A DNA stretch of 64,000 bases. Source: Cryptomeria japonica (Eukaryota > Streptophyta > Pinopsida > Cupressales > Cupressaceae). The DNA is taken from positions 160,020,849 to 160,084,848 of the forward strand of contig NC_081413.1 in NCBI RefSeq assembly GCF_030272615.1. The letters are read 5' to 3'. A program made the translations under genes and the position numbers. The notes beneath the pieces were generated by a model that did no database searches, had not been told where the DNA came from, and saw nothing but the letters and a program-made list of their open reading frames with translations. Below, one piece after another: positions 34,278-45,567 of the stretch; position 1 is the stretch's first letter; every line of letters begins with the position of its first letter.

Positions 34278-36269
34278 TTCTACGGATTTATTATCCCACA
34301 ACTAATTTTCCTCCCCCCTGTACTTTGTAGGATAAAATAAAACAAGCCATCACCCCCTTTACTCTTTCCCTGTAGCTAATTTGGAGGGTTCCAGGAGACA
34401 CGTGGGACAATAATTTTCCTTCCCGCAATGCATTAACTTAGCCCACGCCAAGACTGGGCGGGTTCACTTTTCATGCGGGGTAAGAAAATACTCCCACTCC
34501 TACTGACTGCCTTATCCCGCATGAGTTTTGGGTGTGCTCTTGTGTGTTGTGGGATTAAAAAAGGAGGGAATTTTCCTTTTTTCATTATCCCGCATGAATT
34601 CATGTTTCTCAATAAACATCACCGAGGCAACAATTTGACAAAAAATTTCCATTTACACTATGCTTTCTCATTTATTTAATGGGACATGGTCTTAGGGGGG
34701 CCACTACCTTTCAAATTCATGCTCACTTATATGGGTTAATTTTCAATTTTAAAATCACCACCCAAGTGATTTAAAACTCACTCTATTTCCCTCTTTTTTT
34801 TTAACCCAAAGTGATTTTATTAACACCATTGACATTAAATCATTTTCTTCAGAAAAATGATTTAAAATATCTTTCTTAGTTTTTAAAACAAATTTCATTC
34901 AAATCAAACAAATGATTTAAATAAAAATCACTTTCCACCTTGTGGAACCCTTTAGATCAAAAGATGAATTAAAACACTTTACCCCCTTGCACTTAAATAT
35001 AATATTATTTTTATCAAAATGATAAAAAATAATAAATATTTAGTCATTCAAGCTTCATTAGTCATACTGTGCATCAAGCTTAGTCAGGCCACAAAGTGGG
35101 TCTGGAAAAAAAATAAAATGTTTCTGAATAACTGATTGGGTGAAAACATTCAAAAACACTACTTGGAGATGCTCATGAGTCGAGAAACTGAGTTTAGAAT
35201 GTTCACTGTGATCATTTTTGTAATTTTGTATTTCAACCCAAAACACATGAGTAGCTCTGGAAACGAGCTTTAAAAACTGAGCAAAATGTTTGATCACACC
35301 CTGAGAACTGGCACACTGGTAGACTGTAACACATAGAATTTGGGGCATTTGATTGATTATCCATACGACATCCACGTCAAAATTTATTAACCACCAAATT
35401 CGCCTACTTAGGCTTTTTGTGAAACTACATCTGTTGAACTAACCTGAGTAGGTCTCAAACCCTGATTTGAAAAAATATCAAATCATCACTTCGGGAGCCA
35501 CCATTTGGCACACTAGCACATCAATATGCCCTGAACATATTTTCAATAGGGTTTGAACTGATTAGTTCACATGTGAAAATTATTAACCCTCAAAGTTGGC
35601 TTCTCTTAAAATCTAAACATGTTGATGTTAAAACCCTAAAAAGTTGCATTGGAATAGGCTTCAAAAAATGGTCATATCAAGAGTTGAGGGGGGGTACAAA
35701 CTGAAATATTGTAAACAATTCTATAGAGAATCATGGGGTACAATTGACTTAAAGTGCAGTTCAACTGGGCATGAAATATGAATTTTCAAAGTGACTTCTG
35801 GACTGCTGCTTGACAACGTTCAGTTGCAAAATTGAACTTTTTGGAAATTGTATCAACTTGGAAAACTGAGAAAATGGATTTGTGAGGATAAGTCACTTGG
35901 AATAGGGCTTCAAAAAATTGCATAGAATCATAGAAAACTCTCCATTTATCTTGATGATCAATAGGTACAAAGATATGACGCCTCAAATTGGGCTAGTCAG
36001 AAAAAATCAGACCTAACCTCGGGACCTTTGAAGGAGACTTTACAAATGCATAAAAAATGATCTAAGGAAGCTTCAAATAGACACATGGTACCTCTATAAG
36101 GCATATAGGAATCCTCCAAGAGGATTTTGCATGAAACTTAACTGGTGCAAAATGATAAGCTCTTAAACTAAGCAACTTAGGCTTATCACACAGGGTCAAA
36201 ATTGAGCACAATTTGACAAAATTTTACATGGGACCTCAAAAATTAGGCATGATTTTTTTAGTCCCAACA
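34278..36269 (-). repeat. Repeat B (partner of repeat A; probable 5' LTR of the Ty3-like gag element)
   Basis: Uninterrupted copy of repeat A: 34278-34437 matches 2183-2336, and 34453-36269 matches 9459-11316. The right end on the plus strand is AGTCCCAACA, so on the minus strand it begins TGTTGGGACT, a proper LTR start. It has the same orientation as repeat A and lies on the 5' side of the minus-strand gag, as a 5' LTR would. No target duplication can be tested, because the other outer end is outside the window. It also serves as the empty-site reference for the CopB insertion. Confidence 0.65.
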
Positions 36270-37345
36270 TGTTGTATGGAAAATTTGGTGTTGCTCTTGT
36301 AGGTTCCTACTTATCCTTATTGTTGTTGACTAAGGATGCTTCCTCACTCTTGGTTTTTAATTGTTGGTTAGGCATCCTCTCCTATTGATTATTTCTCTAT
36401 GATGTGACTGATGCATTGTTTGCATTCCATCTTGTTGTGGCTTAATGACTCTTTTTTGGTTTATATGTTCATGTTGAGTATATGCTTCATGTTTAGCTCT
36501 TGTATAATCCCGTCGCTATCCCTTGTATACTTGTATGTCTATTTGGATCGTTTGGCTATCTACATGAGCACAGTGAGGTAGACCTGAGGGTACCACATGG
36601 TCAGGTGGCATTTCCAACCACCATTAGGGATTGGAGATCTTGGTTGATGACTAGCTTAATGGATCTTACCTCCTTCCTCAACACTAGATTTTTCTCTTTT
36701 TCTTCTCTTTCTTGTATTATGTAATCATTTATAGATTGGATCATGTATGTAATGGACACTCCAATTGGAGATGGATGCAATAATCATTATTGGATATGTA
36801 TTACTATTGTTTTACATGCATTGGTGTTGGTATCAGGTATGGATTAAGATCTTGTATGCTTCTCTATACTTGATGTATCATGATGTTATTGACCTAGTCT
36901 TGGTTGCGCTTTTAAGGTAATGACATTGGGGATCCCTTAAAGGTAATGTGAGTTATCTTAGATGGATTCACAAGACTTTAGACTTTTGCATGTTCATATT
37001 TGGTTAACTATTACACTAATACATTTGGTCTATAATTCTGATGAAGGTTTCCGATGGAGAAGGTATATTATGACCAAATTTGATTTTTTTTAAAGAAATG
37101 CATGAATTCGTCGAAATTCTGATGATAATTTCACATTTGGTTTTAATAGAGAAGACACTAGAAACGAATTTTTATTTATTTATTTCAAAAAGTGCCCGCG
37201 TTCCTCACAATTGCGATGACAACGGGCATTATAATTAAAAAAAAACAAAAGAGGGAAAGTCATTTGTGACATTTGCAATCCCGTGCAGGCTTCCATGTCA
37301 AGATCAACCCCTGGCAAGATCAAATGACACACTCACCATTCAAGG
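36270..37345. other. Unassigned DNA right of repeat B
   Basis: About 1.1 kb, T-rich on the plus strand, with no frame above 75 codons that resembles a protein. Possibly the target DNA of the old Ty3-like element. Nothing further recognised. Confidence 0.5.
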
Positions 37346-37520
37346 TAGAATCTTCACCTTCATTTTGTATTTGCATAATATGAGGAATTTCTGAATCTTC
37401 ACCTTCATTCATTGAATCTTCAGATTTGTATTATGAGGAATTTTGGATTTGCATAATTTATGGAATTGCTTGGGTAGAATCTTCACCTTCCTTCATTGAT
37501 TTGTATATATGAGGAATTGC
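37346..37520. repeat. Three degenerate copies of a 40-60 bp unit
   Basis: The phrase GAATCTTCACCTTC followed by an ATTTGTAT-like stretch and ATGAGGAATT occurs three times: from 37348, 37393 and 37477. The spacing is uneven (45 and 84 bp). Confidence 0.7.
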
Positions 37521-37771
37521 TTGCATCCCACCCATTGCTTGAGCTATCCACTGTGTTTCACAACTACCCGTGCTTTGTTGTTCCTAGGTTATCGAAAGTC
37601 TTTTAATGTTGCCCCCATGCCTCGGTTGTTGATGTCGGGTCTTCTCCTTTCACCACCATGAATTATATATGCCTCAGAGGGCAATTGACTTGTGTTTCTC
37701 TTTTCTCTCTCTCCCACCCTACCCCTACCATGGCACTAGGATGTATACACATCAAAGAATGAGCTTACTAA

Positions 37772-38982
37772 TTCTAGGGAGGTATCTAGCAGAGGAAGCA
37801 GATATGCCTAAGTCTGAGAGCATACTATAAAGCATCTAATTTAAAGAGACTTGATTATTATAGTCATGATCAAACACAACATGCATCTTTCCAAAGAATT
37901 AGTTTCATGAAGATGTATCTAGGCCTAGAAGACAAAAAAAGTAGCTATAAGTTACAACAGCCATAAGCACAGGGATATATACCTATGAATAAGAATTAAA
38001 AGGAGTAAATGATAATCTAATTCAGATTTTATAGTTAATTGAAGTGCATGTTATCACAATAGTCTTATCAATGAAAATGATTGTCATTCATCATTAACTT
38101 CAAATAAAACAATCACATCATCAACATGCTAGATCACATTTAAAATAGTTTTAGATGGGAGTCACAGTTATTTTAACTGTCACAAAGTGTACATTCATGA
38201 AGTATTAAATAAAATAGCCAAGACAAAGGTCCTCATGAGAGGAATACAAGAAGTTCATTGCATGTGTAAAGAGTCTTTAGGATTACAACACACAAATTTT
38301 CATTTATAGTCAAAGATCATAATGATAATGAAGACCTACATAGTCCTAGAGGAAGTAAAGGGACAACCCAGGCTTGTGATTTGGGTTCAATATCAACATC
38401 AATGAGTACCATAGTAGTAGTGATAGAAAAAACAATGTATATACTACTTGTGTATAGACTACTTGTTAGTATTTTGTGGCTATCTCTTTTTTATAGGCTT
38501 TGTCCTAACTTTTTCTCTTTGGTTGGGTTGTCATTGAGATTTACATTTCAAATAATTTCCCATGGCCTCACTATTATTAATTTGGGTAGGACTATTATCA
38601 CTTGTACTTTTCCTTGTGTATTTGGTTCTTATTGTGTATCATCTTCTCATGACTTCTTTAGGAGGCTTTGTGTCTACTCTTAACACTATCCTAAAAGATA
38701 TTTACTATATTTTCAATGAAACTTGGCTTTGTTTACTTCTTATTCACTATTTTGTTGGTGTAGCTATTCCTTTCTATGTCTTCTTTTAATGTGTGCTTCA
38801 AAGTGATGTGTTTCTCACAATTCTTTTTCTTATACCTATACATAAGGCTTGTCATTGTCATCTACATACCCCAGTTATACTATGCTCTTAGACTTAGGCA
38901 TATTTGTGTTTCCTTTCACATTTACAAATGTGTGTGAGAGTCATCTTGACCCAGTTCTAGGGAGGTATCTAGCAGAGGAAGC
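37772..38982. repeat. 1.15-kb segment flanked by a 28-bp perfect direct repeat
   Basis: 37772-37799 and 38955-38982 are identical over 28 bp (start TTCTAGGGAGGTATC, end CAGAGGAAGC). The 1,155 bp between has no recognisable coding potential; the 100-codon hydrophobic frame at 38381-38683 looks fortuitous. The repeat is too long for a normal LTR or DNA-transposon target duplication. Confidence 0.75.
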
Positions 38983-41900
38983 TTCATAACATTACAGTTT
39001 GTGTTAATATGTTCCAAACATATATGTAAATAAAAAATTGACAAATTTACCTCAATTTTGAAATGCTTTAATGTTTCTAGAACATGTTAGTGTATGATTT
39101 CATCATGGAAAAACATAATGTAGTTGATCATAATTGATGTAACAACGTTGTATCTTTGAATGCCTTGTTCCTTGATTATAGATCTATGCTCAATTGATTT
39201 GAATTTCTTGATTGAAAAATTGGTAGATGTGGGTTGGAGTTTATAGGGGTTTGAAATGAGAAATAGACTTGTATCTATATGTAGCTTGCACCTTTTCAAA
39301 TTTAACTTTTGGAAAAGTCCAAATTTGGAGAGGAAATTCCTACTATTTGCGAATCCAACATTCATCTTTTAAATTTTAGGTCCAATTTCCATGAATAAGG
39401 GTTCCCAAGACCCTAGTCCTAGAAAATTGAGCCATGAGGAACATCATGAATAAGGGAATGAACCAAATTTATGGAAACATTCTAAAACCTAAGTACAATT
39501 AGGCATAAATAAGGCACAACCACTAAAGTGAGTCCAAACCTAGTGTATATTTATAAAGAGATACAACTTATGATACAATATTTAGCCCCCTCTTAGCAAG
39601 AGTATGAAATTATGCTCATGTACTCTTGGGAAAATATGGAGAAACCAAATATTTTGAAACCAAGATATTGAAGAGTCAAGATGACTACAAGTTTGGAAAG
39701 GTGGTAGCTCCCAAGACTTATGATATTGTCAATCTACAATATTGAGATAAAAGGGAAGTACAAAGTGAGTAATATGAGTAACATTGGTAACACACATGGA
39801 GCATGCAAAACACAAAGTTATGACATTTAGAACTAGTAAGATTCATATATTCTCACTAGGAACCATATCAAAAAGACAAGGCATAGATATAGGACTAGTA
39901 AGATACTTATATAATTACTAGGAGTCATGTCAGAGACACATAAAATCATGATACCCAAGTTTGCAAGATCCTCTAATACTTAGTCATAGATCGTATTCTA
40001 ACAACAAATAGAAGGTCATATCTTGGTAACCTAAATAGTCAATGAGTAGTAGCTCAAAATGTTATCAAAGATAGGTTAGGTTAGGAGCCCCAACAACCTA
40101 TAATGTGTCTTATAATGGGTGTTGAAAATAATCTACACCCAAGCCAACAATGGAATGGTAAGAAAAGGGATAGTAGCTCAATGGTAGATAAATTTATTAA
40201 CAAATAGAATGCCTTAAGTTGGATTCCTAGCTATTTTATGAGTATTAGATTAACATTTTCATGCGTGAATAACATCTACTCCCACCTCTACCATAGATAC
40301 AACTTCCACCATTTCTCCTTCCATAACCTATAGTCACCTTTGTAATGCCTCATTGGGAACCTCGAAGGAAAAATTACAAGGGTGAAACAAATTTTTTTTT
40401 TAAAGTATAAACATAATAGGTGTATAACACACAACATGCATGATAACACAAGAGGAAGACTTACACTAGAATTCCTTAAGGGTTACCAACGAAGAATTAA
40501 AACCAAAATATAAATTCCACAATTAAGGTTAATCAAATAATCCATCATTAATTCAATGATCACAAGAAGCCATATGCAATAACAGATTACACCATTGAAA
40601 GATTGGAAAGATACAATATAATTTCTCTTCAATAAGCATGTACACATAACATAAAGGAAACTGATAAATAACATCCCAATCTTAGGATTACATTGTTCTT
40701 CCAATACATGTCTTCTCAATATACATATAAAGATACAACTTAACCAAATACAAGGTTACATAAGATCATGATACAATGACCACATAGGTCTCCAAATTAC
40801 AATAATCTCCATACATGAGATAAGCATGAGCCATGAACCATAGAAAACACCTTCGAAGCCAAGCCTTGCATGAAGGTATGAGAAAGAACATCCAATGGGA
40901 AGGGGCACTACCACCCGACCATGTAATTCCCAAAATAGAATCACCCCACCATGCTAGGAGATAGCTGAGCACCCTCAAGCAAGCAAAACCATGACATGGT
41001 CGACAAAAAATACGACTCCATGACAACACAAAATGACTCCACAATAATCCAGGTGACTCAACATCACAAATATAGAAGTGAACCTAAAGAGAGAGTGTCA
41101 TCACATAACTTATGATGGTTACCACAGTCGGCCTCCATAGGTCTTGGCCCCCATCCTGGGTTATCTTGGTAACCTTTCCTAAACCTCCAGCTCCAACTAA
41201 GTCTCATGTGGAGCCTACCAGCCTTTTGTGAAGACAAGGTGGTTGGTTTACCATTTCAGGCCTTCTCACTACATTATGAGTCTTGTACAAGCACTCACCT
41301 ATGCACGAGGTATAATATCTTATTTAATGTTATGAACTACCCACCTAATCAATTAATTAGATTATCACTTTATTATTTGACTTTCGATGGGTTATCTTGC
41401 CAACCACTTTGGGTGCGGCCCCCACTCAAAAGCCACTCTATTAAAGGACACTAAACAAACATGGTCACTCCACGAGGACCCTATAGTGAAGCAGACAACC
41501 ATAACACCACTATCCAAAAACAAGTGGTCAAAACAAGGACATACTGACTCTTCATTAACCATAAGGCTAGACACTACATGGTTAAGACAATGAAGCCATC
41601 ATATATCACTTGGTCAAAGGTACCAAATACACCACCATAGGATGACTGAACCACACACCAGAAATAACACAATATAACTCTTGCAAGGAAAGCTAATTTC
41701 ACTAAGTCCGCACTCAGACAATCTTTGAGAAAATCAGCATCATAAGCACTTGCAACATCATTGATTGAAAATTAAATAAAACGCTCTTTACGAGATTCAC
41801 ATCTATTCAATTTCCAAATCAATACTCCATCAAGAATGAAATTCATGTCAAATATTCAACCAAATAAAACATGAATTCCTAACAGGAATTTAATTCATTT

Positions 41901-42129
41901 CTAGAATATATCCAAATTAACCAATTTTAATTACTAATTCATGCCTTGATTTCCATAGATAAATTTATTAATCCACATAAGAAAAAATAATTAGGAAATT
42001 ACTATTTATGTTTAACAATAAAAACCACTTTAAAAAATTTTCATTTAATAAAAATTAAATTGATAGCACATAGGAATTTGTACCGCTAAGGGTACAAGGT
42101 CACGCAAGGGCCAAGGCCAACCCGCAATA
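38983..42129. other. Unassigned non-coding DNA
   Basis: About 3.1 kb with only short frames. A GC-richer patch at about 41100-41600 stands out from the AT-rich surroundings, but I cannot identify it. No transposase, reverse transcriptase or knuckle motif was seen on either strand. Confidence 0.5.
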
Positions 42130-42390
42130 GTGTTGCTGTCGAGGCAACAGACACTACCTGCTGGTAGTACTGCTGCCGAATGGTAGCAGATCTACCGACC
42201 GATAGTGCTGCTGCTGACCGATAATAGCTGCTACTGACCAGTAGCACTGCTACCAACTGGTAGTAGTCCTACCGACCGGTAGTGCTGCTACCATGTAGCA
42301 CTACTGCCGACCGGTAGTACTACTACCTGCGGGTAGCAGACACTGTTGACCGATAGTACTGCTACCTGCGGGTAGCAAACACTGCCGACC
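42130..42390. repeat. Degenerate minisatellite of CCGGTAG/GCTGCTAC units
   Basis: About 260 bp made of imperfect units of roughly 20 bp combining GACCGGTAGT and GCTGCTACC, with inverted variants (CTACTGCCGACC, GGTAGCAG). GC-rich against AT-rich flanks. Units vary in order and length, so this is a decayed array. Confidence 0.75.
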
Positions 42391-42954
42391 CACGTGGTGG
42401 GACTAGCCCGCCATGGGGTAAGGTAAGGTCTACACATAAAATAAATACATGCTTCAAAAGCACTTAAATTGAACATGCCACAAAACCATTTAAACATGAA
42501 AACAATTCATTCCCTGATCTTTTCACGGGCACCTACAAACACAGTGCCAAGATCCAAATTTCAAAGGGATATTTACCAGTAAGGTAAATGATGAAATAAA
42601 ATCACACAAGAACCCAATAGATAATGATTTGGGTAACAATAGAAGAGGTAATTATGGAAGTTGATTTTCAAGAACAAAAAACATACAACAAATAGAGAAA
42701 TGAACCATTTCTTTCCTATAAGCAATCATATGATATAAGCTTCACAAAATCAACAATAACATACATTTCTTCTTCCATTCCAATCATTCCACAAGAATTT
42801 ACAAGGAGATTTGCATTTTTTCAGCACATAGGAAGCAATTCAAAAATTCAAAATTAAATTTAAAACAAGAAGAGATCATCCAACCTTGAAGAAAACTAGC
42901 AAGAAAAATGATGGAGAATCCCAATCCTTACAAACTAAATCGAATTCCAGCTCC
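42391..42954. other. Unassigned DNA left of CopE
   Basis: AT-rich, without coding signal. It ends in GCTCC (42950-42954), which should be the left target duplication of CopE; the right partner is lost with the truncated 3' LTR. Confidence 0.5.
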
Positions 42955-44537
42955 TGTTGGCATTATGTGAATTGGTATGAGGACATAATGATATTGTATG
43001 TTGTCATTGATGTCAATATGTGATATGATGTGAACTGGCATATGTGATATGTGAGAAGAGAGAACCGACATATGTGTGAACCGGTATATATGCCAAAGTG
43101 AAGCGGTATATTTGTTCAAGATGAACCGGCATGCCAAGGTGAACTGGCATGTAGTTATGGGAACCGACACATGGAAGCATTGTATGACTACCGGTTGGTA
43201 GGTAGTTTCCACTTCAGGATTTTCGGTTGGAGTACCTTAGCTTGTGTGACTCAATTAGTGATCTTTGTGTGATGAGTTAGCAGTATAATAGAGAATAGAT
43301 CATGTTGCCATGTAAGCCCTGTACACGTGAAGGATCTTGCATGAAGAAGACTATCCCTATCCACCTTGGGAATGTGCGAAGTTTGTCAAATGGTGATAAC
43401 GCATGATGGGTTATCAGCTGTCATGAAATCCGTGGATAATGGATGATGGAGAATGTCTTGAGATCAATTCAAGATTGTTGCATTTAATGTAGTATGATTC
43501 AACGGTCAGGATTGAACTGTTTGAATTGCTTAACCTAACAGGTTAAGGGTTTAGGGTTTGTGCTACTGACCTGTCTGTTTCCTTTAAGGTTGATGTTGTG
43601 TTCCTTTCTAAAGTTGTTGGCAAAGGTTGTATGTGTGTATCTAAGGGAATTGATATGTGATTCTTGCTAGACCAAAAGAGAGAAGAGATACCTACCAAGT
43701 GAATGTGCAGAAGGTGAAGAGGAGCCAAAACGGACCTGCATTAGCATTGAGTGTTGTTACCAAATCATTGTAATTCCTATTGATCTTTAACCACTTCAAC
43801 AATTGTGAAATCCCTTAATAAGGTAGCCTTAACCGGTTTGATACAAATCCTTTAATAGGGTAACTCAAAGTTATTGAGTTCTGGGAAGCTATAGAGCTCT
43901 GGAGATCCTTTAGCTATTGAGTTCTTGAAATCCTCTAACAAGGTAACCCTAACCGGGTTTAACCCTTAACTGGGTATTATAGCCATCCCTTAACTGGGTG
44001 ATCTCCAACAGGATCGGTTCCTAGCAGAACCTATTGTAATGTCTTTAACCGGACAAGGCTCCTAACACAGCGAACTTCTAAAGAGTTCAAAAAGAAGCTT
44101 GTGGGTATTCATTCCCACAGTGGTTTTTCCCAGTTGGGTTTCCACGTGAAAAATATGTGTGTCATGTGTGATGCTTTTATCTTGTGATGCTTTGTTTTTA
44201 CCTGTTAAGCATATGATGGTTCTGTGTTTTATGCCTGTCTATAAAACATATTGAACTAACTATTGTGAAGATCTAATGATAGTTTACCTATTCATGCATG
44301 AGGGTGTAATGGTACTATAGTATTGAGCTAAGAGGAAAGCTAAGTGAGTAACCAGTTTATGATTGTTTTAGTTGTTCTAGGTCTTACCGGTTGCACTCTG
44401 TTTCAACCAGTGTCACTGCTTGCCAGTAACTTGGAGTATTTGCTATCAAATCAATTTTTGACTATATTTTGTCTATACTAATTCACCCCCCCCTCTCAGT
44501 ACCAGTTTGGTACTATTCGTTCATCATTGAGTTATCA
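42955..44537 (+). repeat. CopE 5' LTR
   Basis: 1,583 bp from TGTTGGCATTATGTG to GAGTTATCA. Compared with the 3' copy it has about 20 extra bases near 43020-43045 (a duplicated GTGATAT/GAACTGGCAT stretch). The shared copia LTR box is at about 44113-44149. Confidence 0.88.
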
Positions 44538-44539
44538 AT

Positions 44540-44551
44540 TGGTATCAAAGC
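44540..44551 (+). other. CopE primer-binding site
   Basis: TGGTATCAAAGC, one mismatch (G to A) from the initiator-Met-tRNA complement TGGTATCAGAGC, two bases inside the LTR. Confidence 0.85.
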
Positions 44552-44606
44552 ACTCTAGGTCCTCTGTGTTGTAAGCTTAACCGCTTGAGGTAAAGATCCC
44601 AGTCAA

Positions 44607-45560
44607 ATGATGAAGAGGGAAGGTACAAAGTTTAACAGGGAGAATTTTGGTATATGGAAAGATAGGATGAAGATATTCATCAAAAGCATGGGTGCTCAAC
44701 ACTGGAGTTATGTTGAGAATGTCTATGTTGTCCCTATCGGTGCTCTCACCGATGACCAAAAGAGAGAGATACAAGAAAATGGGCAAGTCATGGAAGCCCT
44801 TATTAGTAGTCTATCTGACATTGAGTTTATTGATGTTCAGGACAAGGTAAATCCCAAAGAGGTATGGGATGCTCTTGAAAATATCTATGGTGGTTATTAA
44901 CATGTAAAATAGGCTAAGGAAGAAAGCCTAAGAGGGAAGTTTGAAGATACATGGATGGTTGAAGGTGAGACCATCCAGCAGTATGGAATAAGAATCAAAA
45001 CAGTTGTTGGAGAAATCAAGAGTGCAGGTGGTAAAATATAAGATTCCACTATGGTAAGCAAAGTCCTGAGATCCCTATTGCTGGTCTATGCAATAAGGGT
45101 TGCTGCTATTCAGGAGCTGAGATCAATAGACAAGACTAAGGTATCCTTGGATTCCATTATAGCCAAGTTGACAGCCTATGAGCTAAATAGTTTTGATGGC
45201 AGTGTTCAAAAGATTGAATTAGCTTTTAAAGCCTCTGCTATACCATCCAGAAAAGGAAAAGAAGCTAGCACCAGTGGTGAACCTAGACAGAGCAAAGAAA
45301 TGGATGATGAGGAGATTCTGATGGCATTTGAAGCTCTCCTTGCTAGGAAGCTTCCTAAAGGAACCGGTAAATAAAGGTAAGCTACCTTTGAAATGCTTTG
45401 CTTGTAATCGGATAGGACATATTTCTATAAACTGTCCTAATGGAGATAACAAGGACAAACCAGAAAGGTTCAGGAAATTCAAAGGAGGAAACTAGAGAAA
45501 CTATTTTGTGGCAATTGATGAAGGTGTCACAGATGAAGAATCAAAGGATGAATAAAATGA
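44607..45560 (+). pseudogene. CopE gag (broken)
   Basis: Opens MMKREGTKFNRENFGIWKDR (ATG 44607). The capsid core follows (DKVNPKEVWDALENIYGG, then KVLRSLLLVYAIRVAAIQEL). Stops at 44898 (TAA) and 44910 (TAG) interrupt what should read YQHVKQAK, with another near 45040. A 2-bp loss near 45370 (after KLPKGTGK) shifts the frame into an intact knuckle, CFACNRIGHISINC (45394-45435). More stops (GGN*RN, KDE*NED) fall before the protease. Typical copia gag length and order. Confidence 0.85.
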
Positions 45561-45567
45561 AGATATT

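Noticed and set aside
38381-38683. 100-codon hydrophobic plus-strand frame that looks like a membrane protein
   Set aside because: T-rich DNA gives Leu/Phe/Val-rich frames by chance; no start context, homologue pattern or neighbouring gene supports it.
40332-40372. TGTAATGCC ... AATTACA stretch as the start of another LTR
   Set aside because: The sequence resembles LTR ends, but I found no polypurine tract, partner LTR or primer site around it.
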